From Myxosarcina sp. GA_180221_E-2-1-MAG-40_15 (GTDB lineage Bacteria > Cyanobacteriota > Cyanobacteriia > Cyanobacteriales > Xenococcaceae), in contig JAIMKV010000001.1 in NCBI GenBank assembly GCA_020692205.1, forward strand, positions 26,726 to 90,725: DNA of 64,000 nt. Reading direction: 5' to 3'. Shown here one piece after another: positions 18,413-27,808 of this stretch; position 1 is the first letter of the stretch, and every line of letters begins with the position of its first letter. A program made the position numbers and the translations under genes. The notes below the pieces were generated by a model. It was not told the origin of the DNA. It saw only the letters and a program-made list of their open reading frames with translations, and searched no databases.

Positions 18413-18604
18413 TTATCGATCATCAAAGTTAGGAAAGTTCAAGATCGGCAAGCGTTCGGAACGAAATATTTCTTCACTGGCTTTACCTAGCTCAGTCATG
18501 AATTCGGTTAAGAAATATAAAGTCAAAATGCTAATAATGAAAGGACTTGTAGCAATACTCAATCCTAAAAATGAGACTAGGTAGGATGGATTATTAGGCT
18601 TCAT
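18413..18604 (-). CDS. Small one-helix membrane protein, function unknown
   Basis: A 63-residue protein with a hydrophobic segment at about residues 8-33 and a charged C-terminal tail (ELGKASEEIFRSERLPILNFP). The ATG start, sensible amino acid composition and a tail pattern that looks conserved suggest a real gene, not a chance frame, but I know no function. It is located 85 bp upstream of ppc on the same strand and is divergent from the PhzF-like gene. Confidence 0.6.
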   Translation of the reverse strand: MKPNNPSYLVSFLGLSIATSPFIISILTLYFLTEFMTELGKASEEIFRSERLPILNFPNFDDR

Positions 18605-18762
18605 GGTTTGAATTGCTGATGTTATTTAACTACTATTGTATGGACTTTAGGCAATTGCAGCGCAAAGCTAGATTATTTTTCTTTAATCAAACCAAAACTT
18701 ACCTTAGTTTTCTGTATATTTTGTTCAGACTTATATTTTAGGTGTAGAGCTAGCAAAATTTG

Positions 18763-19560
18763 ATGCCCCAAAAAATTATTCAGGTAGATGCTTTTACCGC
18801 TCAAGCTTTTCAAGGAAACCCAGCTGCTGTATGTGTCTTGCCATCGCCCCAAGACGACTGCTGGATGCAGTTGGTAGCACAGGAGATGAATCTGTCCGAA
18901 ACAGCATTTTTAGTCAAACAAGAACAACAACACTATAACCTGCGGTGGTTTACCCCAACTACAGAAGTTCCGTTATGTGGTCATGCAACTCTAGCCAGCG
19001 CGCATGTATTATGGACCGAAGGTTATGCTTCTACTGGTCAAGAGGTTAAGTTTAAAACTAAAAGTGGCGTGTTAACTGCTAGGTATGAAAATGATTGGAT
19101 TAAATTAGATTTTCCCGTAAATCGATCGCAAGACATTCCGCCGATTACTAAACTAGGCGATGCTTTGGGCGTACCTTTGAAGACTGTTTTATATAATTCT
19201 TTGGGTTACTTAGTCGAAGTTGCCTCGATTGAGCAGATAAAACAGCTACAGCCTAATTTTATTTTACTGAAGCAGCTTCCAATCTCCAACGTAATTGTAA
19301 CTAGTTTGGCTGGGGATAATTCAGAATATGATTTTGTCTCGCGATTTTTTGCTCCAGGGTTAGGCATAGACGAAGATCCAGTTACAGGTGCTGCTCATTG
19401 CTGTCTAGCTCCTTATTGGCGCGATCGCTTACAAAAAGATCGGTTTTTAGCTTATCAGGCTTCTCCCCGCGGTGGCGTGGTCAAAATTGACTACGATGGT
19501 GGCGATCGCGTTTTTCTTCAAGGACAGGCAATAACGGTGATGCGGGGGGAGTTAGTCTGA
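18763..19560 (+). CDS. PhzF family isomerase/epimerase-like protein
   Basis: PhzF-fold proteins are two-domain isomerases related to diaminopimelate epimerase. The 265-residue protein shows the N-terminal family motif VDAFTAQAFQGNPAAVC, the catalytic glutamate in EMNLSETAFLV, the LCGHATLASAHVL block, and the second-domain signature GIDEDPVTGAAHCCLAPYW. These are the standard residues for the family; the substrate is unknown and the phenazine pathway itself is not implied. ATG at 18763 is preferred over a TTG three bases earlier. Downstream is a zone of decayed genes. Confidence 0.92.
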   Translation: MPQKIIQVDAFTAQAFQGNPAAVCVLPSPQDDCWMQLVAQEMNLSETAFLVKQEQQHYNLRWFTPTTEVPLCGHATLASAHVLWTEGYASTGQEVKFKTKSGVLTARYENDWIKLDFPVNRSQDIPPITKLGDALGVPLKTVLYNSLGYLVEVASIEQIKQLQPNFILLKQLPISNVIVTSLAGDNSEYDFVSRFFAPGLGIDEDPVTGAAHCCLAPYWRDRLQKDRFLAYQASPRGGVVKIDYDGGDRVFLQGQAITVMRGELV

Positions 19561-19599
19561 TTTTTGGGTTATCTGCTTACAAAGGTCAAAACGTAAGGG

Positions 19600-19752
19600 C
19601 GAACAGCTTTTAGAGGCTTTAAGCTAAGAGGATATAACATCTTACTCTTTATGTCATGAGGTGCAGCCGAGTCGATTTTAGTCAATCCTGATGGAACAAT
19701 GGTCGGTGTTAATGACGTTCGTAAACCCGCAGGAAAAGCGATGGCTTGTTGA
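19600..19752 (+). pseudogene. Remnant of a gamma-glutamyltransferase C-terminus
   Basis: One frame, with an in-frame stop near 19659, reads like the end of a gamma-glutamyltransferase: a LRGYNI segment, then GAAESILVNPDGTMVG and VNDVRKPAGKA before a TGA. The pattern Gly-Ala-Ala-x-Ser-Ile-x-Val-x-Pro followed by x-D-x-R-x-P-x-G is typical of that C-terminus. Only about 50 codons survive and no start is present, so it is a fragment. The assignment is from remembered family pattern and is moderate. Confidence 0.45.
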
Positions 19753-19921
19753 GCAAAACTATTCCTTTAAGAATGCTGGATAAAACTCTAGATTGGGGAC
19801 ATCTGACCAACGCTGACGCAGCAGATCGAGAATTCGACTGAACGTACTACGTCAACTAGTAAGTTGATTAAATATAAAAGCGAGGGCTATGCTCGAATTT
19901 GTTAGGTATTGTGCTTAAGAA

Positions 19922-20618
19922 TTGATGTTGAGCGATGCAGCAGCGATCGCCGAATCGATATTGTCTGACGCAGCCAAAAACCATTTAGCCAACCGTACCA
20001 TAATTCAAATGGGGACGATCGCCCCGACAGAGAGTCTGTCAATTCGCGATGCGGTATCTGAAGCAGGCGGAGAATATTTGGAAGCACCTGTATTAGGCAG
20101 TATTCCCCAGGTAAAAACAGGGGAGTTGATTGTTATGGTAGGCAGTTATGGTAGGCAGTACTAAAGCGCAGTTTGATCGATATAGTGAACTACTCAAATG
20201 CTATAGTCCTGAGCCGATGTACATTGGGGAAGTAGGTACAGCAGCAGCAATGAAGCTAGCTCTCAATCAATTAATTGTCGGTTTGACTAGTACTTTTGCC
20301 GTCAGCCTTAGTTTTGCTCAAAAGCAAGGAGTAGATATAGAACAGTTTATGTCAGTGGTACGTCAGAGTACTTTATATACCCCAACCTTTGACAAAAAGC
20401 TGGAGCAAATGCGCGATCGCAATTTCGCCAACCCAAATTTCCCTACCAAACACCTTTTAAAAGACACTAATCTGTTTCTCAACCAAGCAGCAGAGTTAGA
20501 TTTAAATACCAGTAGTTTAGAGGGAATAAAACAAATTATCGAACAGGCGACCGCCATAGGTTTAGCAGATTTAGACTATTCAGCTATTTACTCCGCCATT
20601 AACCAATCCGACTTTTGA
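19922..20618 (+). pseudogene. NAD(P)-dependent beta-hydroxyacid dehydrogenase (HIBADH family), truncated and frameshifted
   Basis: Two overlapping frames together encode a 3-hydroxyisobutyrate dehydrogenase-type protein lacking its first 60 or so residues; the GxGxxG dinucleotide loop is absent and an in-frame stop precedes the frame. The first part holds MGTIAPTESLSIRD and GEYLEAPVLGSIPQV; the second holds the catalytic-lysine region AAAMKLALNQLIVGLTST and HLLKDTNLFLNQAAEL. The break is a perfect 13-bp tandem duplication, TATGGTAGGCAGT, at about 20131-20156; removing one copy restores a continuous frame through IVMVGSTKAQF. The 5' truncation is older or independent, so the gene is dead either way. 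Confidence 0.85.
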
Positions 20619-20640
20619 TGTTATACCCTTGTGCTACTTC

Positions 20641-20696
20641 TGACTTCTGACTTCTGACTTCTGACTTCTGACTTCTGACTTCTGACTTCTGACTTC
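20641..20696. repeat. Heptamer tandem repeat, eight perfect TGACTTC copies
   Basis: Eight exact TGACTTC units in a row, preceded by a partial ACTTC. This is a short tandemly repeated repetitive (STRR) type sequence. It abuts the 3' end of glmM (its stop lies at 20698-20700) and follows the dehydrogenase pseudogene. Related units occur at 4504 and 30966. Confidence 0.97.
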
Positions 20697-20697
20697 A

Positions 20698-22101
20698 CTA
20701 TGCTACTAAATTCTGTTCCACAACCTGAACTAATTTATCTGTCCAATAGTTAGTCAATTGACGATCTGCGGCTTCTACCATGACGCGAATTAGAGGTTCT
20801 GTTCCCGAAGCACGAACTAAAATACGTCCTTGTTCTCCCATTGCCGCTTCCGCCTGAGCGATCGCCTGCTGTAAAGGTTCGCATTCTTGCCATTTACTAC
20901 GACGTTCTTGATCTTCAACTCTGACATTACGCAAAATTTGCGGATAGGTTTGAAAACTGTTATCCACCAATTCGGTTAAGGAAGTTTCTGATTGACGTAC
21001 CAAAGAAGTGAGGTGCAAGGCGGTTTGAATTCCGTCGCCTGAAACTCCATGATGATGACAGAGGATATGCCCAGACTGTTCTCCGCCTAACATAGCTCCT
21101 GTACTCCACATCGCCGCCTGCACATAGCGATCGCCAACTTTGGTGCGCTGCATTTTGCCACCTATAGCTTGCCAAGCACGCTCAAAGCCTAAATTTGCCA
21201 TTACCGTCGCCACAATTAAATCGTCTGGCAGCTGTTGTTTCTGTCTTAATAGTTCGCCCCAAAGATAGAGGATATAGTCGCCGTCAATGACTCTACCTTG
21301 ACTATCTACCGCCATGACTCGATCAGCATCACCATCAAAGGCAAATCCCAGATCTGCCTGGTATTCTCTAACTCCTTGCTTTAGTGGTTCTAGATGAGTT
21401 GAGCCACAGTTAACGTTAATGCGATCGCCATTGGCTGACTGATGTAGGCTAATTACTTCTGCTCCCAACTGCTGAAAAATAGCAGGAGCAACCTGTACTG
21501 ATGCTCCCCAGGCCAAATCTAAAACAATTCGCATACCTTCAAAGCTAGTGTTTTGAGGCAAAGATGCTTGGAGAAATTGAACGTATTGCTTGACCAATTC
21601 TGGACGATGATAATGCCTTCCCCAAGCTTGCTCAACTTGATCCTGCATATCGTTGCTTCTAAGATGTGTCTCGATTTTCTGAGTCAAAGAATCAGCTAAC
21701 TTAGTTCCTTTCTTGCCAAAAAACTTGATTCCATTGTCTTGTGGAGGGTTATGGCTGGCAGAAATCATAATGCCACCAATTGCATCACTCTGGTTAGTTA
21801 AGCTAGCAACACAAGGAGTCGGACATAAACCTAAATGCCAAACTTCTAGCCCAGCTGAAGTTAATCCTGCTGCGATCGCACACGATAGCATATCGCTTGA
21901 ATTACGGGAATCCTGTCCAATGATAATTGGCCCTTTATTTTCTGCTGCCTGCGCTAAAACTTTTCCCGCCCAATAACCCAACTGAAGCGTAAAAGGTGCA
22001 TTTAATATGTCTCCTGCTCTGCCTCTAATTCCATCTGTTCCAAATAGAGGAGTTGTGGGTAGTTGATTCGCATCCAATAAGGCTTTTGCTAAACTGTTCA
22101 C
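20698..22101 (-). CDS. glmM: Phosphoglucosamine mutase
   Basis: GlmM interconverts glucosamine-6-phosphate and glucosamine-1-phosphate on the way to UDP-GlcNAc for peptidoglycan and other envelope polymers. The 467-residue protein has the N-terminal LFGTDGIRG phosphate-binding loop (residues 19-27), the active-site phosphoserine in [17 protein letters not shown] (S116), the metal-binding FDGDADRVM loop, the sugar loop GGEQSGHI, and the C-terminal phosphate-binding [15 protein letters not shown]. The GlmM subgroup is favoured by DGIRG and GEQSGH motifs over PGM/PMM. It is followed almost at once by the TGACTTC array. Confidence 0.96.
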   Translation of the reverse strand: MNSLAKALLDANQLPTTPLFGTDGIRGRAGDILNAPFTLQLGYWAGKVLAQAAENKGPIIIGQDSRNSSDMLSCAIAAGLTSAGLEVWHLGLCPTPCVASLTNQSDAIGGIMISASHNPPQDNGIKFFGKKGTKLADSLTQKIETHLRSNDMQDQVEQAWGRHYHRPELVKQYVQFLQASLPQNTSFEGMRIVLDLAWGASVQVAPAIFQQLGAEVISLHQSANGDRINVNCGSTHLEPLKQGVREYQADLGFAFDGDADRVMAVDSQGRVIDGDYILYLWGELLRQKQQLPDDLIVATVMANLGFERAWQAIGGKMQRTKVGDRYVQAAMWSTGAMLGGEQSGHILCHHHGVSGDGIQTALHLTSLVRQSETSLTELVDNSFQTYPQILRNVRVEDQERRSKWQECEPLQQAIAQAEAAMGEQGRILVRASGTEPLIRVMVEAADRQLTNYWTDKLVQVVEQNLVA

Positions 22102-22339
22102 ACCAATATACTCCTAAGTTAATTCCAGCTAATTTCTCTAGTCTTTTTATCTAAATATAGAATGTTTGATAATTAGGCAAAATTGCGCCGCTCAATCTAA
22201 TACTTGCTTGAAATTTCACAACATCTACACCATAAAATTAAGCCATAAAGTTTAATTTTGGGTAAATAACTTGATTTTTGAGTATATGTGCTTAAGATAT
22301 GTCCTACTCTCAGCCGATTCACCTCTCCGACTCTTGTAG

Positions 22340-22642
22340 TTAAAGATTCATCTTCTCTAAAAGATCGAGCATGGCTGCTAAACTTAGTCCAGATTCAATA
22401 ATCTCTGGCTCTCTAGGGTTATAGGGACTAGCAAGGCGATCAATTGAGGTAATATAAGAATCGGCTGCAATTACAGGCACATCGGGATCGAAGGCAGTAG
22501 CTCTCATTAAAGAACTAGAAAAACCCGCATAAATCATGACGGTATCAGGCTCACCTGAAGCAGTTTCCAAATGAACCATCAGTACTTCTTGTTTACGTTT
22601 GAGAGTATATTTTTCCAGACGCAGACTAATTGCTTCAGACAT
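22340..22642 (-). CDS. Conserved hypothetical protein, 100 aa
   Basis: A compact 100-residue soluble protein beginning MSEAISLRLEKYTLKRKQEV, with a beta-rich first half (VLMVHLETASGEPDTVMIYAGFSSSL) and a C-terminal helical end (SGLSLAAMLDLLEKM). It has the look of a protein conserved across cyanobacteria, but I do not know its function. It lies 71 bp behind the DUF3177-like gene on the same strand and may be co-transcribed with it. Confidence 0.75.
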   Translation of the reverse strand: MSEAISLRLEKYTLKRKQEVLMVHLETASGEPDTVMIYAGFSSSLMRATAFDPDVPVIAADSYITSIDRLASPYNPREPEIIESGLSLAAMLDLLEKMNL

Positions 22643-22713
22643 GGTTTAAGTTGATTATTCTCTTAGTCTCTCAATTAATCTTAGCCATTCAATCATAATG
22701 AAGAGCCAATTAA

Positions 22714-23307
22714 TTATTGTTCTAAGGCAGAACGCCCTTGCTTACCAAGACGAATCAACACGAAATAAGCTAGATAAATGATATATATCACTAAGCCAAC
22801 TGACCCCATAAAGCCTAAAAAGCCTTCATTTCCTGGCTCGCTGTGGAAGAAATTACGATAAGCTAGGGGTGCTTCTAACCATACTTGGCAAAAAGCCGTC
22901 TCAACGGTTGTGCTAGATAAACCACAGGGAAGAAAAATAGCTTTGGCGATCGCTCCTAAAACACAATAACCCGTCATTGCCCAACGCCAAGAGGTAAATA
23001 CTAGCTTTAAAATACTCTGGGGTATATCTCTAATTTCTTCATTTAAATCTACCCAAAACCAGAGAGAAATTGCAATTAAAATGCGCGCCGCCAAGCCAGT
23101 AATAAATCCAATGTTCCAGCCAGGGATTAATAAATAGATCGTAATCATCAACAAACTGGCAACCCGCCAATAGATGATTAGTAATCTTTGCATGGCTTCT
23201 TGTTTTTGGAATAAAGTCCAAATCAACAGCACTAAGGGGATAATTACCCCCATCAGTACTCCTAAACGATAGTCCATCCATACTAAAGGTCTAAACCAAA
23301 TATCCAT
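22714..23307 (-). CDS. DUF3177-like multi-pass membrane protein
   Basis: A 197-residue integral membrane protein with about five hydrophobic helices (near residues 14-32, 42-62, 66-84, 108-125 and 163-187) and a conserved-looking N-terminus MDIWFRPLVWMDYRLGVLMG. I associate this with the cyanobacterial DUF3177 family, whose role is not known. No catalytic motif is visible. Both the gene and its 3' neighbour are on the minus strand; the 410-bp region upstream contains several hairpins. Confidence 0.78.
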   Translation of the reverse strand: MDIWFRPLVWMDYRLGVLMGVIIPLVLLIWTLFQKQEAMQRLLIIYWRVASLLMITIYLLIPGWNIGFITGLAARILIAISLWFWVDLNEEIRDIPQSILKLVFTSWRWAMTGYCVLGAIAKAIFLPCGLSSTTVETAFCQVWLEAPLAYRNFFHSEPGNEGFLGFMGSVGLVIYIIYLAYFVLIRLGKQGRSALEQ

Positions 23308-23717
23308 TATTTATTGTTTGATTGAAATTATGTCGCTTATTGTGTTTGAGATCGAACACCCTTAGATCATCTTTTAAGAGTGCATTAACAATTGCTCTAA
23401 GTCAACGCCTGAAACGCTAAACAATTCTGGTGTATTGTGGTTGATCTTTTATTTTTAGCCCCAAAAACAAAAGATCAACGCAGGCATCGTCAAAAAATAA
23501 CGATGTAACGTTGACCGCATGCCACAGTGAGTAGATAATTATATTCTCACTTGTGTTTGGTAATAATTAGTTAACCGCAGAATGCGGTAGAGCGTTTGAA
23601 CTACCTGTAAGTAAATTCAGACGACAGCACATACGCCATTTAAAACCAAGTTGTTAAGGGACGTGACCGATAAAGCGTCGGCTGGCAATTGTTAAGTCCG
23701 TTGACACAGAGCTAACG
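23308..23717. other. Hairpin-rich intergenic region between cp12 and the DUF3177-like gene
   Basis: No gene was recognised in 410 bp. Four stems are readable: GTTGATCTTTT (23440-23450) with AAAAGATCAAC (23469-23479); CATCGT (23485) with ACGATG (23500); AGTGAG (23526) with CTCACT (23546); and ACCGC (23574) with GCGGT (23584). The density of stems suggests a structured RNA or the relic of a mobile element, or a set of terminators for cp12. The order TCAACGCA, ATCGTC, ATGCCAC, AACC-GC/GCGGT is shared with 13.57-13.72 kb. Confidence 0.5.
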
Positions 23718-23942
23718 CTAGTCTTCGTAGACTCGACATTCTAAAGCATCAGGGTTATCTTCGCAATATTGCTCAAAAGAATTTTTCTTGGGAGCTTTTT
23801 GCTTTTGATGAGCTGCTTCAGCGGATAATTCTTCTACTGTGTCCCAAGCAGCAGCACATTCTCCCGAAGTGTCACCTTCAGTACTGCAAACTTGTCTTGC
23901 AGCCTCTCTTTCTCTTTGTATTTGTTCTTGTATATCGCTCAT
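23718..23942 (-). CDS. CP12, redox regulator of the Calvin cycle
   Basis: CP12 is a small, largely disordered protein that in its oxidised form ties GAPDH and phosphoribulokinase into an inactive complex in the dark. The 74-residue sequence has both cysteine pairs, C19/C29 and C60/C69, the core AWDTVEELSAEAAH after the first pair, and the GAPDH-binding C-terminal tail ending ALECRVYED. It is therefore the canonical four-cysteine type. It is on the minus strand between cysS and a structured intergenic region. Confidence 0.96.
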   Translation of the reverse strand: MSDIQEQIQREREAARQVCSTEGDTSGECAAAWDTVEELSAEAAHQKQKAPKKNSFEQYCEDNPDALECRVYED

Positions 23943-24187
23943 CTTAGTCCTCTTATTTTTAATATCAGGATTATGTTATACCATGCCAGGTTATTCAGCG
24001 ACGGTAGCTGCTGACAGGCTTTATTATTATAAGAAATTTCATAAATACCATACATTTTGGTATCTATCAATAATTATTTCTCTAATATTCGATTAGCCTA
24101 GGCATTTATACTTTATAATTTAGCATTTTTGCTAATCTAACTGGCTAACATCTATCTTAATTTAATCCCCCAGAACAAATTATAGAT

Positions 24188-25633
24188 CTAACCGCGATTC
24201 CAGATTGTTACCCCTCCAGGTTTATCGATTAAGGTAATACCTTGGGCTTGTAATTCATCCCGAAGGCGATCGCTTTGGGCATAATTTTTATTTTTTCTAG
24301 CTTCATTACGCTGCTGCACTAAAGCATCAATTTCCCAGTCCCTCAATCCTTCTGAACTATCAGTGCTAGCTTGTTCTGGTTTGGCTTCAAAACCCAAAAT
24401 TTCGGCTAATTTAGTCAAAGTTCGCCATTGCAGCTCTAATTCTCTAGCTTCAGTTTTAGTCGTTCCTTCATGGATGATCATATGCCCTTCTTTGCTCAAG
24501 TTTTTAGCAATCTCAAACAGCACAGCCAAACCACCAGCAAAATTGAAGTCATCGTCTACGGCTAATTTAAACTTGCTTACTAATATCTCATCTTGCAAAT
24601 CGGCATCAGCAAAACCTAATTGTTTTCCATACTGATGACCAAACAATAATCCTGCCTTTAAAGTTGACCAGCTACTAGTAGCAGTAGTTAAGGCTGCTTC
24701 GGTGAAATCTACTGGCTTGCGATACTGAGTTTGCAAAATGAACAACCGTACCGCCATAGACTCATATTTATCCAGCAGTTCACGGATGGTAATGAAGTTG
24801 CCTAGTGACTTAGACATCTTTTTCCCTTCCACAATAATCATGCCGTTATGCAGCCAATAATTAGCCAGGGGTTTACCTGTCACAGCCTCAGACTGAGCAA
24901 TCTCATTCTCATGATGAGGAAAAGTTAAATCGCTCCCACCGACATGAATATCGATAGTTTCTCCCAGCATTTCTCGCACCATTGCCGAACATTCTATATG
25001 CCAGCCAGGGCGACCATTACCCCAAGGAGACTCCCAGGCTGGTTCACCCTCCTTGGCTGCTTTCCAAAGGGCAAAATCAAAGGGGCACTGTTTTTTGCTT
25101 CTTTGTGCGTCTTCTGTACTAACTCTACCGCTAGCACCCGCCTGCATATCCTCCAGTTTCCTACCCGATAACTTGCCGTATTCAGGAAAATTTTGGACTG
25201 CATAGTAAACATCACCGTCGGCGGGATAGGCAAAACCTTTTTGTTCTAATTCATAAATCAGACGCTTAATTCCATTTAGAGTATGGGTAGCACGGGGATA
25301 GGCATCTGCTTGTCCTACTCCTAACCTTGCCATATCTTCAAAATATGCGGCAATAAATTTCTCGGAAACTGCTGCCATTGATGTTCCTTCTTGCTTAGCG
25401 CGGTTGAGAATTTTATCGTCAATATCCGTAAAGTTCTGAATATAATTTACTTCGTAGCCAGACCATTGTAGGTAGCGACGCACTACATCCCAAACCAAAC
25501 AAGTTCTTGCATGACCAAGATGGCAATAATCATAGACAGTGATGCCACAGCAATACATCCGCACTTTGTTTTCTTCAATGGTCTGAAACGTTGATTTGCT
25601 ACGGGTAAGAGTATTGTATACGGTTAAAGTCAT
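24188..25633 (-). CDS. cysS: Cysteine-tRNA ligase
   Basis: This class I aminoacyl-tRNA synthetase charges tRNA-Cys. The 481-residue protein has the HIGH-type motif in YDYCHLGHARTCLVWD, the zinc/cysteine-binding residues in MYCCGITVYD and HIECSAMVREMLG, the GGSDLTFPHHENEIAQSEA block, and the KMSKS loop GKKMSKSLGNFITI. The C-terminal helical and anticodon domain ends with the common sequence GITLIDKPGGVTIWNR. Length is normal. It is divergent from ilvA. Confidence 0.98.
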   Translation of the reverse strand: MTLTVYNTLTRSKSTFQTIEENKVRMYCCGITVYDYCHLGHARTCLVWDVVRRYLQWSGYEVNYIQNFTDIDDKILNRAKQEGTSMAAVSEKFIAAYFEDMARLGVGQADAYPRATHTLNGIKRLIYELEQKGFAYPADGDVYYAVQNFPEYGKLSGRKLEDMQAGASGRVSTEDAQRSKKQCPFDFALWKAAKEGEPAWESPWGNGRPGWHIECSAMVREMLGETIDIHVGGSDLTFPHHENEIAQSEAVTGKPLANYWLHNGMIIVEGKKMSKSLGNFITIRELLDKYESMAVRLFILQTQYRKPVDFTEAALTTATSSWSTLKAGLLFGHQYGKQLGFADADLQDEILVSKFKLAVDDDFNFAGGLAVLFEIAKNLSKEGHMIIHEGTTKTEARELELQWRTLTKLAEILGFEAKPEQASTDSSEGLRDWEIDALVQQRNEARKNKNYAQSDRLRDELQAQGITLIDKPGGVTIWNRG

Positions 25634-25807
25634 GACTTTAGTTTAGGGTGGAAATATTATTGCAGACTCGCAAAGATCGAAGCTAAAAGTCAAGCTTCCT
25701 TGGTCAAAAGCTTGATCTTTCATTTAACAGAAGCGATCGCCTTAAGCAAAATTACCTCAATAAACTTTGATAGAATTTTAAATTATCTTTACATAGTCAT
25801 CCCACTA

Positions 25808-27319
25808 ATGAAATCCGACTACTTGGAGAGGATTCTCAACGCCCGTGTTTATGATGTTGCTCAAGAATCGCCTTTGGAATATGCGCCTATTTTATCAGCT
25901 AGACTAAACAACAAGCTGCTATTAAAACGAGAAGATATGCAGTCGGTATTCTCCTTTAAGCTACGGGGTGCCTATAACAAAATGGCGCAACTACCGCCTG
26001 ATGTTCTGCAACAGGGAGTGATTGCCGCCTCGGCGGGAAACCATGCCCAAGGAGTGGCTTTAGCTGCTCAACATTTGGTCACAACGGCAATTATTGTCAT
26101 GCCCGTAACCACCCCACAGGTAAAAATAGATGCGGTAAAAGCTCGTGGCGCTACTGTAGTTTTGCATGGTGATACTTATGATGATGCTTGCGCCCATGCC
26201 AAACAACTATGTCAACAAAAAAACTTGACTTTTATCCACCCCTTTGACGATCCTGATGTAATTGCTGGCCAAGGAACAATCGGCATGGAAATTTTACGGC
26301 AATACCAGCAGCCAATACACGCGATTTTTGTGGCTATTGGTGGTGGTGGTTTAATTGGCGGAATTTCCGCCTATATCAAGCGATTGCGCCCCGAAATTAA
26401 GATTATTGGGGTAGAGCCTGTAGATGCCGATGCCATGTCTCAATCCCTCAAGGCAGGATATCGAGTTTGTTTACCCAGAGTAGGTCTATTTGCCGATGGT
26501 GTAGCGGTGCGGGAAGTGGGGGCGGAAACTTTTCGTCTTTGTCAAGATTATGTAGACGAAATTATCTTGGTGGATACTGATGATACCTGTGCTGCGATTA
26601 AAGATGTATTTCAAGATACACGCTCTATTTTAGAACCCGCAGGCGCATTAGCGATCGCCGGAGCTAAAGCCTATGTAGAACGGGAAAAGATTACGGGAGA
26701 AACTTTGGTGGCGATCGCCTGTGGTGCGAATATGAACTTTGATCGCCTGCGATTTGTCTCGGAAAGGGCGGAATTTGGCGAACGTCGGGAGGCAATCTTT
26801 GCGGTGACTATTCCCGAAGCGAGGGGCAGCTTTCGTAAGTTCTGTGAGTGTATTGGCAAGCGTAATCTGACTGAGTTTAACTATCGTATTTCTGACGACG
26901 AGAAAGCCTATATTTTTGTCGGCATCCAAATTCAAAATCGCGCTGATGCCGAATCAATAGTAACTACTTTTGAAGACCAAGGATTTGAAACGATCGATTT
27001 AACTGATGACGAACTGGCTAAGATGCACCTCCGTCATATGGTAGGAGGGCGATCGCCTCTTGCCAAAAATGAGCTACTCTATCGCTTTGAATTTCCCGAA
27101 CGCCCCGGGGCATTAATTAAGTTTCTTAGCTGTATGAGTCCCAACTGGAACATCAGTCTATTTCACTATCGTAATAATGGTGCAGACTATGGGCGCATTG
27201 CCGTGGGGATGCAAGTTCCTCCTGATGAAATGACCCAATGGCAAAAGTTCCTTAACTCAATGGGTTATCGTTATTGGGATGAAAGCTCTAATCCCTCTTA
27301 TAAATTATTCCTGAGTTAA
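25808..27319 (+). CDS. ilvA: Threonine ammonia-lyase, biosynthetic
   Basis: The enzyme deaminates threonine to 2-oxobutanoate, the first step of isoleucine synthesis. The PLP lysine lies in FSFKLRGAYNKM, the substrate loop is ASAGNHAQGVALAA, and the PLP phosphate site is GGGGLIGGISAY. Two ACT-like regulatory domains follow (about residues 325-500), giving 503 residues, the long isoleucine-inhibited biosynthetic type. The frame is open upstream to 25700, but the ATG at 25808 (MKSDYLERILNARVYDVA) matches where the family begins. It diverges from cysS. Confidence 0.95.
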   Translation: MKSDYLERILNARVYDVAQESPLEYAPILSARLNNKLLLKREDMQSVFSFKLRGAYNKMAQLPPDVLQQGVIAASAGNHAQGVALAAQHLVTTAIIVMPVTTPQVKIDAVKARGATVVLHGDTYDDACAHAKQLCQQKNLTFIHPFDDPDVIAGQGTIGMEILRQYQQPIHAIFVAIGGGGLIGGISAYIKRLRPEIKIIGVEPVDADAMSQSLKAGYRVCLPRVGLFADGVAVREVGAETFRLCQDYVDEIILVDTDDTCAAIKDVFQDTRSILEPAGALAIAGAKAYVEREKITGETLVAIACGANMNFDRLRFVSERAEFGERREAIFAVTIPEARGSFRKFCECIGKRNLTEFNYRISDDEKAYIFVGIQIQNRADAESIVTTFEDQGFETIDLTDDELAKMHLRHMVGGRSPLAKNELLYRFEFPERPGALIKFLSCMSPNWNISLFHYRNNGADYGRIAVGMQVPPDEMTQWQKFLNSMGYRYWDESSNPSYKLFLS

Positions 27320-27407
27320 ACATAAATCACCCAGGAATAAAACCATAAATTAAGCTGCGATAAACTCCAGTAAATCAAAAGTGCTTAACTGTTGACTGTT
27401 GACCATA

Positions 27408-27638
27408 CTACTCTTTCTGCTCAAACGTAACTGGTTTATAACCATCAGTCGCTTGAATCGGCGAAATCTTAGCTAAATCCTGATTAATACAGCCTTTTTG
27501 CTGCTCGGCGACATATTGACATACCCGCGCCCAAAGTTTAGTGCGATCGCCTGGCTTACCCGCGCTAAATATTACTTCGCGATCGTTTTTGATCTGAACC
27601 TTACAAACTGGGCAAATCTCGATGTTTTCTGAGGACAT
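27408..27638 (-). CDS. Small zinc-ribbon-like conserved hypothetical protein
   Basis: A 76-residue protein with the C-x-x-C pair CPVC near residue 9 and further cysteines in WARVCQYVAEQQKGCINQD, which could bind a metal. It appears to be a conserved cyanobacterial type but I know no function. ATG at 27638 is chosen because it has an AAGG Shine-Dalgarno-like stretch just upstream; a TTG twelve bases earlier is the alternative. It diverges from the gene preceding ccmK3. Confidence 0.68.
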   Translation of the reverse strand: MSSENIEICPVCKVQIKNDREVIFSAGKPGDRTKLWARVCQYVAEQQKGCINQDLAKISPIQATDGYKPVTFEQKE

Positions 27639-27808
27639 AAACCTTACCAACTAGTGCTTGCTTTAATCATCATACGTATTTTTGTGATCAATGCTACTTA
27701 TTAAGCAGCGATACTTAATTAAACATAAAGTCGATCTGTTTTATTAACTTGCCTGTCGATGAGCAGAGATACAATGCAAATAAGAGCAGGCTTAGTCGCA
27801 TTGGATTG

